Source: Reyranella sp. (GTDB lineage Bacteria > Pseudomonadota > Alphaproteobacteria > Reyranellales > Reyranellaceae). Taken from it: a stretch of 64,000 bases of DNA. The number at the start of each line of letters is the position of its first letter. Position 1 is the first letter of the stretch. This document shows positions 8,701 through 16,613 of the stretch, in pieces. Below the pieces are notes generated by a model. The model ran no database searches and was not told the DNA's origin. It saw only the letters and a list, made by a program, of their open reading frames with translations. The stretch spans positions 1 to 64,000 of the forward strand of contig NZ_SCVH01000154.1 in NCBI RefSeq assembly GCF_004296935.1. The letters run 5' to 3'. Made by a program: the position numbers and the translations under genes.

Positions 8701-9659
8701 TCATGAACGCCGTCGGCCAGCAGATGAGCGCGGCGCGCGGCGGTTCGGGCGGCGGCACCCGCACGGCGCTGGCCCAGGCCTGCGACGTCGCCTGTGACGG
8801 CGACGGCCCGAGCCCGTGGAGCGTCTGGGTGAGCGCGCTCGGCGGCACCGGCAGCGTCGCCGGCAACAGCAATACCTCGACCCTCACCTACAACAGCGGC
8901 GGCATCGCCACCGGCATCGACTATCGCATCGACCCGCGGCTCCTGCTCGGCGCCGGCCTCGGCTACGCGAGCGGCAACCAGTGGACCAACGGCTTCAACA
9001 GCCGCGGCACCAGCGACAGCTACCAGGCCAGCCTCTACGCCTCCTTCACCCCGGGCGCCTTCTACGTCGATGCCCTGGCGGGCTACGCCTACAACGACAA
9101 CCAGATGACGCGCATGATCTCCGTCCCCGGCCTGCAGGCCCGCACCGCGCTGGGCCGCACCGGCGCCAGCCAGCTGCTGGGCCAGGTCGAGGCCGGCTAC
9201 AAGTTCGACGTCTACCAGACCGCCGCCGCGTCGCTGACGCCGTTCGCGCGGTTCCAGGCCTCGAGCATCAACCAGGCGGCGTTCAGCGAAACCGGCGCCA
9301 ATTCGCTCAGCCTCAACGTGGCGCAGCAGACGACGACATCGGTGCGCAGCGTGCTGGGCGCAGAACTGGCCGGCGCGGTCGACGTGGGCTGGCGCGAGAG
9401 GCTGGCACTGCAGTTCCGGCTGGGCTGGGCGCACGAATATGCCGACACGTCGCGGCCGGTGACGTCCGCCTTCGCCGGCGCGCCGGGCTCCAGCTTCACC
9501 GTGCAGGGCGCAGCACAGGCGCGCGACAGCGCCATCATCGGCCTGGCGGCCAACACCGCCATCGCCCAGGGCACGTCCCTCTATCTCCGCTACGACGGCG
9601 AGGTCGGCACCGGCACCGACAATCACATGCTGAGCGCCGGCATCCGCCTGACCTGGTAG
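5769..9659 (+). CDS. Type Va autotransporter with PATR-type beta-strand repeats
   Basis: A 1296-residue surface protein. A Sec signal peptide (MLRAATLLVPALLAASPMAALA, cut near residue 22) leads into a Gly/Thr/Ser-rich passenger predicted to form a beta-helix. The passenger carries about nine passenger-associated repeats of the form NTYSGGTTISAGTLQVGNGG spaced about 69 residues apart. A linker near residues 900-990 is followed by a C-terminal beta-barrel of about 270 residues that ends in an aromatic residue (LTW), as expected for outer-membrane insertion by BAM. There is no evident protease or lipase motif in the passenger, so adhesion or biofilm formation is the default inference. There is no strong ribosome site near the ATG. 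Confidence 0.92.
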   Translation: MLRAATLLVPALLAASPMAALAQDATWRVNPPTNQFNSGGNWTAGVPLGTAIFGASTTTAISLAPGAVTVGGFQFDAGAPAYSFTGTSGLTFTGTGIVNNSTNAPAISMTGASIAFTNTASGGNAQLILNSGASLNISSLASAGTSVGSIEGAGDVTLGARRLTTGGNNLSTTLSGVVSGAGGSLVKEGSGTLTLSGANTYTGGTTVSGGTLQVGGGGTTGSIVGNVSHVAGGTLSFNRSDTLVYDGNATGTGALRIVGSGTIVMTGANSANAGTTINAGSTLQFGNGGTTGTISNSTLTVNGTLAFDRSDSHTFGNVIFGTGTLEQKGSGTTILVRGNSYTGGTTISAGTLQLGSGGTTGDAGSGAITNNGALIVNRSTAATVANAISGTGTFTKEGANTATLTGSNSYSGTTTISAGTLQVGNNGASGTLGTGDVINNAALTFNRTNSLSVAGAISGTGSLTQAGSGTTALADAATHSGGTTVSGGTLQIGAGGTTGSISGNITNNATLAFNRSNALAYGGVISGSGALLQSGAGTTTLTGANTYSGGTTISSGTLQVGNGGTTGTLGTGGVANSGTLAFSRSDALTVANAISGTGGLSKLGTNTLTLTGANTYSGTTTIAGGTLQIGNGGTTGALGTGATVNNGVLRFNRSDAMTVASAISGTGSVVQAGTGATTLTGNNTYTGTTTVLAGRLQVGTADASGTLTSNVVNNGTVAFDSSTNTTYSGAISGTGSVVQGGTGTTILTGVNTYSGGTTVSAGRLAVNGSIASDVTVGAGGNLGGSGTITGSVTNSGTLAPGNSIGTLNVVGSYTQAAGSTYQVEVNAAGQADRINVTGAPGTATINGGTVQVIAEAGSYAPRTTYTILNATGGVTGAYSTVTSNFAFLTPSLSYDANNVFLTLLLSQNAFAAGARTANQRAVGSALDRVSGSASGDFGTVINALAGLSTAQGPAALDAISGQQYSGFGTANVQSGLLFMNAVGQQMSAARGGSGGGTRTALAQACDVACDGDGPSPWSVWVSALGGTGSVAGNSNTSTLTYNSGGIATGIDYRIDPRLLLGAGLGYASGNQWTNGFNSRGTSDSYQASLYASFTPGAFYVDALAGYAYNDNQMTRMISVPGLQARTALGRTGASQLLGQVEAGYKFDVYQTAAASLTPFARFQASSINQAAFSETGANSLSLNVAQQTTTSVRSVLGAELAGAVDVGWRERLALQFRLGWAHEYADTSRPVTSAFAGAPGSSFTVQGAAQARDSAIIGLAANTAIAQGTSLYLRYDGEVGTGTDNHMLSAGIRLTW
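6300..8110 (+). repeat. Tandem passenger repeats, about 207-nt period, within the autotransporter gene
   Basis: The Tyr (or equivalent) codon of the repeat core sits near 6369, 6579, 6789, 6996, 7203, 7407, 7614, 7821 and 8025, giving spacings of 204-210 nt (68-70 codons). Protein similarity is high but DNA identity is only moderate, so these are old coding repeats rather than a fresh array. Confidence 0.85.
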
Positions 9660-9665
9660 GGCGCG

Positions 9666-9941
9666 CTACTTCTGCAGGTAGGGCTCGACCTTGCCCTTGA
9701 GCTTGATCGTGAGCGGGTTGCCCTTGCGGTCGACGGTCTTGCCGACGGCGAGGCGGACCCAGCCCTCGCTCACGCAATATTCCTCGACGTTGGTCTTCTC
9801 CTCACCGTCGAACTTGATGCCGACGCCGCGCGCCAGCAGCGCCTCGTCGTAGAACGGGCTCTTGGGATTCGTCGACAGGCGGTCCGGGAGCTGGGCCGGC
9901 AGGGCCGGGGTGGCGGCGGGCGATACAGGGGTGTCGGTCAT
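9666..9941 (-). CDS. DUF3297 family protein
   Basis: A 91-residue cytosolic protein of the DUF3297 family, common in alphaproteobacteria. The family pattern is plain: PDRLSTNPKSPFYDE, GVGIKFDGEEKTNVEEYCVS and GKTVDRKGNPLTIKLKG. ATG 9941 fits the family's N-terminus better than the in-frame start five codons upstream. It is convergent with the autotransporter, six bases apart. Function is unknown. Confidence 0.86.
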   Translation of the reverse strand: MTDTPVSPAATPALPAQLPDRLSTNPKSPFYDEALLARGVGIKFDGEEKTNVEEYCVSEGWVRLAVGKTVDRKGNPLTIKLKGKVEPYLQK

Positions 9942-9957
9942 GCCCCTAGCTAGCACG

Positions 9958-11322
9958 TCAGGCGGACAAGACCAGTGCGTATATGACGCCGGCCAGGGCG
10001 CTGGCGAGCAGCACCGAAACCATGCCGAAGCGGAAGAAGAAGATGGCGATGGCGCAGGCCGCCACCAGCGCGATGGCCGGAAGATTGGCCGAGGTCAGCA
10101 CCGGCAGGTCGAACGCGGCGCCCAGGGAGCTGACGGACCTCAGGTCGGAGAACAGCACCTGCAGGCCGAACCAGACGGCGAGATTCAGGATCACGCCGAC
10201 GACGGCGGCGGTAATGGCGGCGAGTGCCGCCGACAGCGCCTTGTTGGCGCGCAGCGCCTCGACGAACGGCGCGCCGAAGAAGATCCAGAGGAAGCAGGGC
10301 GTGAAGGTGACCCAGGTGGTGAGCAGCCCGCCCAGGGTGGCGGCAAGCAGCGGATGCAGGTCGCCCGGCGCCCGCCAGGCGGCGAGGAAGCCCACGAACT
10401 GCGTCACCATGATCAGCGGACCGGGCGTCGATTCGGCCAGGCCCAGCCCATCCAGCATCTCGCCCGCCGTCACCCATTGATAGTTCTCGACGGCCTGCTG
10501 CGCCACGTAGGCCAGCACCGCATAGGCGCCGCCGAAGGTGACCACGGCCATCTTGCTGAAGAAGACCGCGATCTGGGCAAAGACGTTGTCGCCGCCCAGG
10601 CCGAAATAGAGCGCCGCCACGGGTACCAGCCACAGCGCCAGGAACACGGCCGCGATGATGAGCGACCATCGGACGTTGGCCCGTGCGTGCGCCGGCGTCT
10701 CGCTCCCCAGCAGCGACTGGGCATCGGTGACGTGGGCGGCGCCGAGGTTGCCGTGCCCGCCGCCCGCCTGGAACGCCGGCCAGCCGAGCTTGCCGCCGGT
10801 GAAGCCGATGAGGCCCGCAACGACGATGATGAGCGGGAACGGCACGTTGTAGAAGAAGATGGCGACGAAGGCCGCGGCCGCGATCGCGCGCATGACGTTG
10901 TTCCTGAGCGCCCGCTTGCCGACGCGCAGCACGGCCTCGACCACGATCACCAGCACGGCGGCCTTCAGCCCGAAGAACAGGCCCTGGACCAGGGTGACCT
11001 TGCCCAGCAGCACGTAGATCCAGGAGAGCGCCATGATGGCGAGCAGGCCCGGCAGCACGAACAGGGTGCCGGCGAACAGTCCGCCTTTGGTCCCGTGCAT
11101 CAGCCAGCCGATATAGGTGGCGAGCTGCTGCGCCTCGGGGCCGGGCAGCAAAGTGCAGTAGTTCAGCGCCTGCAGGAAGCGCTGCTCGCCGATCCACTTC
11201 TTCTCCTCGACGATGATGCGATGCATGACGGCGATCTGGCCGGCCGGCCCGCCGAACGACAGCGCGGCGACACGCGCCCATACCTTCATGGCCTCGGAGA
11301 AGGGAACGCCGTGGTCTTTCAT
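9958..11322 (-). CDS. chrA: Chromate transporter ChrA (long, two-domain form)
   Basis: Inner-membrane chromate efflux protein of the CHR family. The 454-residue product has two homologous halves: the first with ALSFGGPAGQIAVMH and LLPGPEAQQLATYIGW, the second with VVTFGGAYAVLAYVAQQAVE and the ESTPGPLIMVTQFVGF block. Many hydrophobic helices are evident. Its ATG overlaps the chrB stop (ATGA, 11319-11322), so the two are coupled. Length and the two-domain layout match the resistance-associated long-chain ChrA group. Confidence 0.93.
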   Translation of the reverse strand: MKDHGVPFSEAMKVWARVAALSFGGPAGQIAVMHRIIVEEKKWIGEQRFLQALNYCTLLPGPEAQQLATYIGWLMHGTKGGLFAGTLFVLPGLLAIMALSWIYVLLGKVTLVQGLFFGLKAAVLVIVVEAVLRVGKRALRNNVMRAIAAAAFVAIFFYNVPFPLIIVVAGLIGFTGGKLGWPAFQAGGGHGNLGAAHVTDAQSLLGSETPAHARANVRWSLIIAAVFLALWLVPVAALYFGLGGDNVFAQIAVFFSKMAVVTFGGAYAVLAYVAQQAVENYQWVTAGEMLDGLGLAESTPGPLIMVTQFVGFLAAWRAPGDLHPLLAATLGGLLTTWVTFTPCFLWIFFGAPFVEALRANKALSAALAAITAAVVGVILNLAVWFGLQVLFSDLRSVSSLGAAFDLPVLTSANLPAIALVAACAIAIFFFRFGMVSVLLASALAGVIYALVLSA

Positions 11323-12284
11323 TTGCCGCCTTGCTTGCCCGCGAACGAGCGATAGAGATCGTCGAGAAGGACAGCGCCACGATCGAGGCGCTGGGTGTCG
11401 TCATTGTGCGATGACGCGATGCCGGCCACCAGGCTGCGGACCCCCGCGGCCTCCTCGCGCCCATACTTGCCGTCCTTGAGATCGATGTCGTGGATGATCT
11501 CGCCGATCGCGGTCAAGGCCGGATCGTCGAGCTTCGCGTCTGCCAACAGCACCTCGAAGGTGCAGCGGTCGCCGCGGTGCGTGAATTCGCCCTCGAACAT
11601 GTCGAAGCGCAGTTCACCCGGCTCCGCCGAATAGCCCGTGCCCGGCACGAACTTGAAGCGCGCGGCCTGATCGATGAAGCGGCGGATCAGCCAGGCCGAG
11701 GCGATGCGATCGATCTGCACGCCCTGACGCGTCACCCAGACCCGGTTCTTCAACGGGCCCGATGCCGCTTTCGCTTCGGTCATGGTCACGATGTCTTCCT
11801 CCTTTTGCAGGCCGGCTTCGAGACCCGACACCAGCCCCTCGGCCGGTTCGCGGCCATCGGCGCCGAAGAAATCGATGGCGACGATCTCGTCGAGCTGCTT
11901 GCGCAGCCGCGCCGCCTGGGCCGCGAGGTCGGCACCCGAGTGCCTGGTCGCGAGCTCGCGCGCGGTGGCGGACACTTCGGCGTAGTCCTCGTCGCGTGCG
12001 GCGTCGAACAGCGCCTGGACTTCGGCGTCGCCGATGCCGTCGACGAGCAGCGCCTCACAGACGAACGCCTCGCCGCCCAGCTCGGCGATTTCCCTGACCA
12101 GCCAGGCGAAGTCCTCGCGCGTCTCGGCGTTGGCCGGCAGCGCATAGACGGAGTTCTTCGCCGTCACCGCGCCCAGCCCTTTCAGCCGCCGCCAGATTTT
12201 TACCCGCGCATAGGCGGGCTTGGCCGGCAGTTGATGGATCAGCAGCAGCCACCGCGCGCCCTCCGGGGTCTCATTGCTTGACAT
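11319..12284 (-). CDS. chrB: Chromate resistance protein ChrB
   Basis: A 321-residue cytosolic protein described in other bacteria as a chromate-responsive regulator of chr genes. The N-terminal half (WLLLIHQLPAKPAYARVKIW ... LKGLGAVTAKNSVYALP) and the C-terminal half (WVTRQGVQIDRIASAWLIRR, FTHRGDRCTFEVLL) match ChrB. The C-terminal domain is repeated as the separate gene at 13353-13805. It is divergent from the superoxide dismutase fusion across 118 bp containing repeated GTATCAT words that could be its operators. Confidence 0.92.
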   Translation of the reverse strand: MSSNETPEGARWLLLIHQLPAKPAYARVKIWRRLKGLGAVTAKNSVYALPANAETREDFAWLVREIAELGGEAFVCEALLVDGIGDAEVQALFDAARDEDYAEVSATARELATRHSGADLAAQAARLRKQLDEIVAIDFFGADGREPAEGLVSGLEAGLQKEEDIVTMTEAKAASGPLKNRVWVTRQGVQIDRIASAWLIRRFIDQAARFKFVPGTGYSAEPGELRFDMFEGEFTHRGDRCTFEVLLADAKLDDPALTAIGEIIHDIDLKDGKYGREEAAGVRSLVAGIASSHNDDTQRLDRGAVLLDDLYRSFAGKQGGK

Positions 12285-12402
12285 CGTTCACCCGTATCAT
12301 ACCACACATAGTAAATGCAACACTTGTATCATTTTTCTCTTGCATCCCCGCGGGACATGGCTATTTTGACGATGAAACGAGTGTATCAGCAAGGGAAACC
12401 AG
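12285..12402. promoter_or_regulatory. Divergent chr control region with GTATCAT direct repeats
   Basis: This unusually AT-rich 118-bp gap separates chrB from the SOD-rhodanese gene. GTATCAT occurs at 12294-12300 and 12326-12332, 32 bp apart (about three helical turns), and GTATCA again at 12383-12388. They are candidate binding sites for a chromate-responsive regulator. AAGGGAAA before 12403 is the ribosome site of the rightward gene. Confidence 0.4.
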
Positions 12403-13356
12403 ATGTCCTTCCATGCCCGCCCCATCTCCTTCAAGCCGCCGCGCCTCAAAGGGCTCTCGGCCCGGCTGATCGCCAGCCACTACGAGAACAACTACGGCGG
12501 CACGGTGCGCCGGCTGAACGCGATCAAGGGCGAGCTCGCGTCCTTCGATCCGGCCAGCGCCCCGGGCTTTCGCCTGAACGGGCTGAAGCGCGAGGAGCTG
12601 ATCGCCACCAACTCGATGCTGCTGCACGAGATCTATTTCGACGGTCTGGGCGAAGGCGGCGGCGGCGATCCGACGGGTGCCCTTGCGGATGCCATCGCGC
12701 GCGACTTCGGATCGCTCGCCAAATGGCGCGCCGAGTTCACGGCCATGGGCAAGGCGCTGGGCGGCGGCTCGGGCTGGGTGCTGCTGACGCGCTCGCCCCC
12801 CCGAGGTGATAGCGACGGCACGCTCTCCAACGTGTGGGCGGCCGATCACACGCACGGCCTGGCCGGCGGCACGCCGCTTCTCGCGCTCGACATGTACGAG
12901 CATTCCTACCACCTCGATTTCGGCGCCAATGTCGGCGCCTATGTCGATGCCTTCATGGCCAACATCGCCTGGGCACGCGTCGCCGCCCGCTTCGAGGGCG
13001 CACCGCCCGAGAAGAAGCCGCACACGGTCACGACGCCCGATGCGCGAAAAATGCTCGAGGCCGATCCCGACCTCATCGTGATCGACGCCCGCCTCGCCGA
13101 CGACGCCACCTCGGTGCCGGTCCGTCTGCGCGGCGCGCGCCGGGCCCCGCCCGACAAGGTCGACGAGATCGCGGCATCGTTGCCGCGTGGCGCCAAGGCG
13201 CTGGTCTATTGCGCCTGGGGCTTCGAGATCGGCGGCAACTGCGCCGCCAAGCTGCGCGAACGCGGCATCGATGCCGTCGCCGTCGCCGGCGGCATCGGCG
13301 CCTGGCGCGCCGATGGCCTGCCGACCGAACCGCACAAGGAAGGAGAGACGAAATGA
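12403..13356 (+). CDS. Fe/Mn superoxide dismutase fused to a rhodanese domain
   Basis: Residues about 1-200 are an Fe/Mn superoxide dismutase. The expected metal ligands appear as His in SHYENNYGG, His in MLLHEIYFDG, and Asp/His in LDMYEHSYHLDFG. Residues about 205-310 form a rhodanese-like domain with a candidate active Cys in ALVYCAWGFEIGG. The dismutase part resembles ChrC-type enzymes found beside chrBA, where they would remove superoxide made during chromate reduction. The rhodanese half may handle sulfur or simply bind oxyanion, which is inference. Its stop overlaps the next gene (ATGA). Confidence 0.88.
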   Translation: MSFHARPISFKPPRLKGLSARLIASHYENNYGGTVRRLNAIKGELASFDPASAPGFRLNGLKREELIATNSMLLHEIYFDGLGEGGGGDPTGALADAIARDFGSLAKWRAEFTAMGKALGGGSGWVLLTRSPPRGDSDGTLSNVWAADHTHGLAGGTPLLALDMYEHSYHLDFGANVGAYVDAFMANIAWARVAARFEGAPPEKKPHTVTTPDARKMLEADPDLIVIDARLADDATSVPVRLRGARRAPPDKVDEIAASLPRGAKALVYCAWGFEIGGNCAAKLRERGIDAVAVAGGIGAWRADGLPTEPHKEGETK

Positions 13357-13805
13357 AATGGGTGACCCGCGAACGTCCCAAGATCGACCGCATCGCCTGC
13401 CCGTGGCTGATCAAGCGCTTCATCGAGAAGGAGCCGGAGTTCCTCTACGTGCCGGCCGACAAGGTGCTGGCGACGGCCAAGGAAACCGGCGCCATCCCCT
13501 ATGACATCCCCGGCGTGAAGTTCAGCCACGTGGGCGAGAAGTGCAGCTTCGATGCCTTCATCGCCGAGTACAAGCTTTCGGCGCCCGGCCTCGACAAGCT
13601 GGCCGATATCGTGCGCGGCGCCGACACGTCCAGGCTCGACCTGACGCCGCAGTCGTCTGGCCTGTTCGCGATCTCACTCGGCCTCAGCCACGTCTACACC
13701 GACGACCACGAGATGCTGAAGCACGGCATGGCGATGTACGACGCGCTCTACGCGTGGTGCCGCAGCCTCACGGGCGAGACGCACAACTGGCCGCCAAAGA
13801 TGTAG
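13353..13805 (+). CDS. Stand-alone ChrB C-terminal-domain protein
   Basis: A 150-residue protein equal to the C-terminal domain of ChrB: WVTRERPKIDRIACPWLIKR and FSHVGEKCSFDAFIAEYKL align with the corresponding parts of the full ChrB across the divergent promoter. It lacks the N-terminal half. The paired Cys and His positions (ACPW, SHVGEKCSF) may bind metal or oxyanion. It is coupled to the SOD-rhodanese gene by a 4-nt overlap, which ties it to chromate defence. Confidence 0.85.
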   Translation: MKWVTRERPKIDRIACPWLIKRFIEKEPEFLYVPADKVLATAKETGAIPYDIPGVKFSHVGEKCSFDAFIAEYKLSAPGLDKLADIVRGADTSRLDLTPQSSGLFAISLGLSHVYTDDHEMLKHGMAMYDALYAWCRSLTGETHNWPPKM

Positions 13806-13882
13806 GCCGCAGACGCTTATTGCATTGCCGCTGCGTAGAGCGAACGCTACCTTGTGTCTTCGTTGATCTAGCTGGGGGCACC

Positions 13883-14500
13883 ATGGCTCTGGGTCGTCTA
13901 CTTGTCTTGGCCGTCGTCGCGATCGCCACCGTGGTGGCGTGCAACTCGGCGCCCAAGGTGCCGGTTTCCACGGCGGCGCTGAAGAAGGCCTACTGGGGTG
14001 TCCCCGCCTCGGGTCCCTCCGCCGACGTCACCAGCCAGGTCACCTGCCCCAACGGCTATCCCTGCGACGTCTTCGCCAATGCCGCGAACTACGGCCAGAC
14101 CAAGCTCGATTTCGACAACCGGTTGGCGGTCATCTGGACCTGCCAGCCGCAGCGCTTCGTGCTGTCGGAAGTCGTGGCCACCGGCCTCAAGGTCCGCATG
14201 GACTGTGTCGGCGGCCTGCCGCTGGTCCCGCGCACGATCTCGATCCTCGAAGCGACCTGGGGTTCACCCAACGGCCAGACCATCGACGTCACCCAGTCCG
14301 TCCGTGACATCTGCGGCGACAGCTCGTGGCGGTGCCAGGTGCCGGCGATGGGCTACATCTTCGGCACGCCCGACCGCGTCTCCCGCACCAAGACACTCAG
14401 GATCCGCTTCACCTGCAACGGCCAGACGACACCGGGCCAGCAAGCGACGGAAAACAGCGTCGCCGACCTGCGCTGCGAGCGGGCGAAAGACCTCGAATAG
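13883..14500 (+). CDS. Lipoprotein with internal tandem domain duplication
   Basis: A 205-residue secreted protein of unknown function. The signal MALGRLLVLAVVAIATVVAC gives a lipobox ending at Cys20. The mature part holds two copies of one domain: KKAYWGVPASGPSADVTSQV through LAVIWTC, and EATWGSPNGQTIDVTQSV through LRIRFTC. Each copy has the order WG-P, DVT, two Cys and a closing TC, so the Cys residues may form disulfides within each copy. It shares no strand-mate: the next gene is convergent. Confidence 0.68.
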   Translation: MALGRLLVLAVVAIATVVACNSAPKVPVSTAALKKAYWGVPASGPSADVTSQVTCPNGYPCDVFANAANYGQTKLDFDNRLAVIWTCQPQRFVLSEVVATGLKVRMDCVGGLPLVPRTISILEATWGSPNGQTIDVTQSVRDICGDSSWRCQVPAMGYIFGTPDRVSRTKTLRIRFTCNGQTTPGQQATENSVADLRCERAKDLE

Positions 14501-14509
14501 CCGCGGCAG

Positions 14510-14869
14510 TCAGGTGGCCGGCGCGCCGGGCGGCGGCGGGCTGCGCCGGCACTCGCCGCGCAGGATGCCGCCGAAGCTTCCTTGGGGCGATATTGCCAGT
14601 GCGCCGTCGTTGCGATTGTAGGTCGCGGCAAAGGCCGGAAAGCTGGTGCGGATCGACTGGAAATTGATGCTCGTGCCGCTGCCCTCGACCAACGTGCCGG
14701 CTTCGAATATGGACGCCGTACCGCGCAGGTCGTCGAACACCATGTGGAAGTTGCGCGTCACGCCACCCTGATCGGTGTACTTGCAGGCGAGCCAGCGCGG
14801 CTCGGCCCGCGCCGACGACGCGGTGGCGGCAAGAGCCGCCACCATCGCCAGCATCAGGCCCGGTCGCAT
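14510..14869 (-). CDS. Secreted hypothetical protein
   Basis: A 119-residue product with a clean Sec signal (MRPGLMLAMVAALAATASSARA) and a small beta-rich mature domain containing two Cys (LACKYTD and RGECRRS) that could pair. The C-terminus is Pro-rich. I recognise no family. It lies just downstream of the SDR gene on the same strand, 14 bp apart, and may be cotranscribed with it. Confidence 0.6.
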   Translation of the reverse strand: MRPGLMLAMVAALAATASSARAEPRWLACKYTDQGGVTRNFHMVFDDLRGTASIFEAGTLVEGSGTSINFQSIRTSFPAFAATYNRNDGALAISPQGSFGGILRGECRRSPPPPGAPAT

Positions 14870-14883
14870 CGCGCCGTCCCGCC

Positions 14884-15645
14884 CTACTTCGGCGCCATGC
14901 GGATGGCGCCATCGAGGCGGATGGTCTCGCCATTCAGCATGTGGTTCTCGACGATCGACATGGCGAGCTGGGCGTATTCCCTGGGATCGCCGAGGCGCGA
15001 GGGGAACGGCACTTGCGCGCCCAGGCTCTTCTGCGCCTCGGCCGACAGGCCCATCATCATCGGCGTCAGGAACAGGCCGGGCGCGATGGTGCAGACGCGG
15101 ATGCCCATGCTGGAAAGATCGCGGGCGATGGGGAGCGTCATGCCGACCACGCCGCCCTTCGAGGCCGAGTAGGCCGCCTGGCCGATCTGGCCGTCGAACG
15201 CCGCCACCGAGGCGGTGTTGATGATGACACCGCGCTCGCCGTCGTCCATCGGCTCGGCCTGGCTCATCGCCCAGGAGACGAGGCGGATGACGTTGAAGGT
15301 GCCGATCAGGTTGACCTGGATCACCTGGGCAAACATGCCGAGGTCGTGCGGGCCGTTCTTGGAGATGGTACGGGCGGCGCGGCCGATGCCGGCGCAGTTC
15401 ACCGCGACCCTCGGGGCGCCCAGCTTCTCGACGACCGTCTTGACCGAGGCCTCGGTGTTGGCGGCATCGGAGACGTTGGTCTTGACGTAGAGGCCGCCGA
15501 TTTCCTTGGCCTTCTTCTCACCGAGCTCGTCCTGAAGGTCGAAGATCGCGACCTTGGCGCCGGCCGCCGCCAGCGCCGACGCCGTGGCGCCCCCCAGACC
15601 CGATGCGCCGCCGGTGACGATGGCGGCCTGACCCTTGACGTTCAT
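14884..15645 (-). CDS. SDR oxidoreductase, 3-hydroxyacyl-CoA dehydrogenase type II-like
   Basis: A 253-residue classical short-chain dehydrogenase. The NAD-binding motif is TGGASGLG near residue 12, an NCAG-type segment (VNCAGIGRA) follows, and the catalytic pair is Ser with YSASKGG (Tyr-x3-Lys). [20 protein letters not shown] and the RLGDPREYA end resemble the HSD17B10/FadB2-type 3-hydroxyacyl-CoA dehydrogenases, so oxidation of short or branched 3-hydroxyacyl-CoA is likely. AAGGAGG sits eight bases before the ATG. Confidence 0.85.
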   Translation of the reverse strand: MNVKGQAAIVTGGASGLGGATASALAAAGAKVAIFDLQDELGEKKAKEIGGLYVKTNVSDAANTEASVKTVVEKLGAPRVAVNCAGIGRAARTISKNGPHDLGMFAQVIQVNLIGTFNVIRLVSWAMSQAEPMDDGERGVIINTASVAAFDGQIGQAAYSASKGGVVGMTLPIARDLSSMGIRVCTIAPGLFLTPMMMGLSAEAQKSLGAQVPFPSRLGDPREYAQLAMSIVENHMLNGETIRLDGAIRMAPK

Positions 15646-15724
15646 TTGTGTCCTCCTTGAACGGGCGTTTTTAGCACGCCCGACCCTCTTGCCAAGCAGG
15701 CCCGCCCGCCCAACCTTTCAACCC

Positions 15725-16087
15725 ATGAGCAACTCCACCGAATTGGTCGGGAAGCTGGCCGCAAACCAGAACACGGTGAGCCGGGGTTTCTGGCAGAAGG
15801 CCCGCAAGACCCTGGGCCGCGTGCCCTTTACCGAGGACGCCGTGGCGGCATTCTACTGCGCCACCGACAGCGCCACGCCGCTGCCGATCCGCGCCACCCT
15901 GTTCGGCGCGCTGGCCTATTTCGTGCTGCCGATCGACGCCATCCCGGATTTCATGCTGGGGCTGGGTTTCACCGACGACGCCGCGATCATCGTGGCCGCG
16001 CTCACCGCCGCCAAGGTCCACATCACCGACGCCCATCGCGAGAAGGCCCGCGCCTGGCTCCTCAAGGAAGCGGCACAGCCGGCCTAG
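15725..16087 (+). CDS. YkvA family (DUF1232) membrane protein
   Basis: A 120-residue protein with the DUF1232 hallmark LFGALAYFVLPIDAIPDFML followed by GFTDDAAI, matching the family's YLxxPxDxIPDxxPxxGxxDD pattern. One hydrophobic hairpin probably inserts in the membrane. ATG 15725 gives the usual family length; the upstream in-frame start would run into the SDR promoter. Function unknown. Confidence 0.84.
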   Translation: MSNSTELVGKLAANQNTVSRGFWQKARKTLGRVPFTEDAVAAFYCATDSATPLPIRATLFGALAYFVLPIDAIPDFMLGLGFTDDAAIIVAALTAAKVHITDAHREKARAWLLKEAAQPA

Positions 16088-16175
16088 CGAAGCGGTTTCG
16101 AACAGCCGGCGGATGCTCCATCCCTTGATGGCTTCAGGCCTTGCTGCCATCATTGAACGATTGGAGCCTCTACCA

Positions 16176-16607
16176 ATGACTATCGCTCGCCGGTCCCTGC
16201 TCGTCTTCGCTGCGGCCCTCGCGGCGTCACCGGCGATGGCCCAAAGCACGCCAAGCGACGCCAAAGTTGCGATTCACGGCTACGACGCCGTGGCTTATTT
16301 CACCCTGGGGCGGCCAGAGCAGGGCAATCCGTCGACCTCGTACCAATGGGACGGCAGGCGTTACCTCTTCATGAACGAGGGACATCGCGAGCTTTTCGCC
16401 CGCGATCCCGAGAAGTACGCGCCGCAGTTCGCGGGGCTCTGTTCAGCCGGCATGTCGGCTGGCAAGAAGATCGAAGCCGATCCCAAGAACTGGATCATAT
16501 CCGATGGCCGGCTCTTCCTGTTCTCGGGCGCGACCGGGCCGGAACAGGCACGCAACGACCCCACGCTGCTCAGGCGCGCCAACGCCAATTGGATCAAGCA
16601 GCACTGA
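16176..16607 (+). CDS. Secreted YHS-domain protein
   Basis: A 143-residue periplasmic protein. The Sec signal is MTIARRSLLVFAAALAASPAMA. The mature protein is the YHS type with VAIHGYDAVAYFTLGRPEQG, the YQWDGRRYLFMNEGHRELF core, and FAGLCSAGMSAGKK, corresponding to the Cys/Sec-containing motif of the YHS-domain (seleno)protein family. A Cys codon is used here. These proteins are thought to bind metal, but a precise role is unknown. ATG 16176 is chosen because the signal peptide begins there. Confidence 0.85.
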   Translation: MTIARRSLLVFAAALAASPAMAQSTPSDAKVAIHGYDAVAYFTLGRPEQGNPSTSYQWDGRRYLFMNEGHRELFARDPEKYAPQFAGLCSAGMSAGKKIEADPKNWIISDGRLFLFSGATGPEQARNDPTLLRRANANWIKQH

Positions 16608-16613
16608 TCGAGT

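Noticed and set aside
6933..9626. An 897-codon minus-strand open frame opposite the autotransporter
   Set aside because: It mirrors the Gly/Thr repeats of the real gene as Ala/Gly/Arg-rich text and has no signal or motif.
16176..16607. Possible selenoprotein in the YHS gene
   Set aside because: The motif position is an ordinary Cys codon and the frame is uninterrupted.
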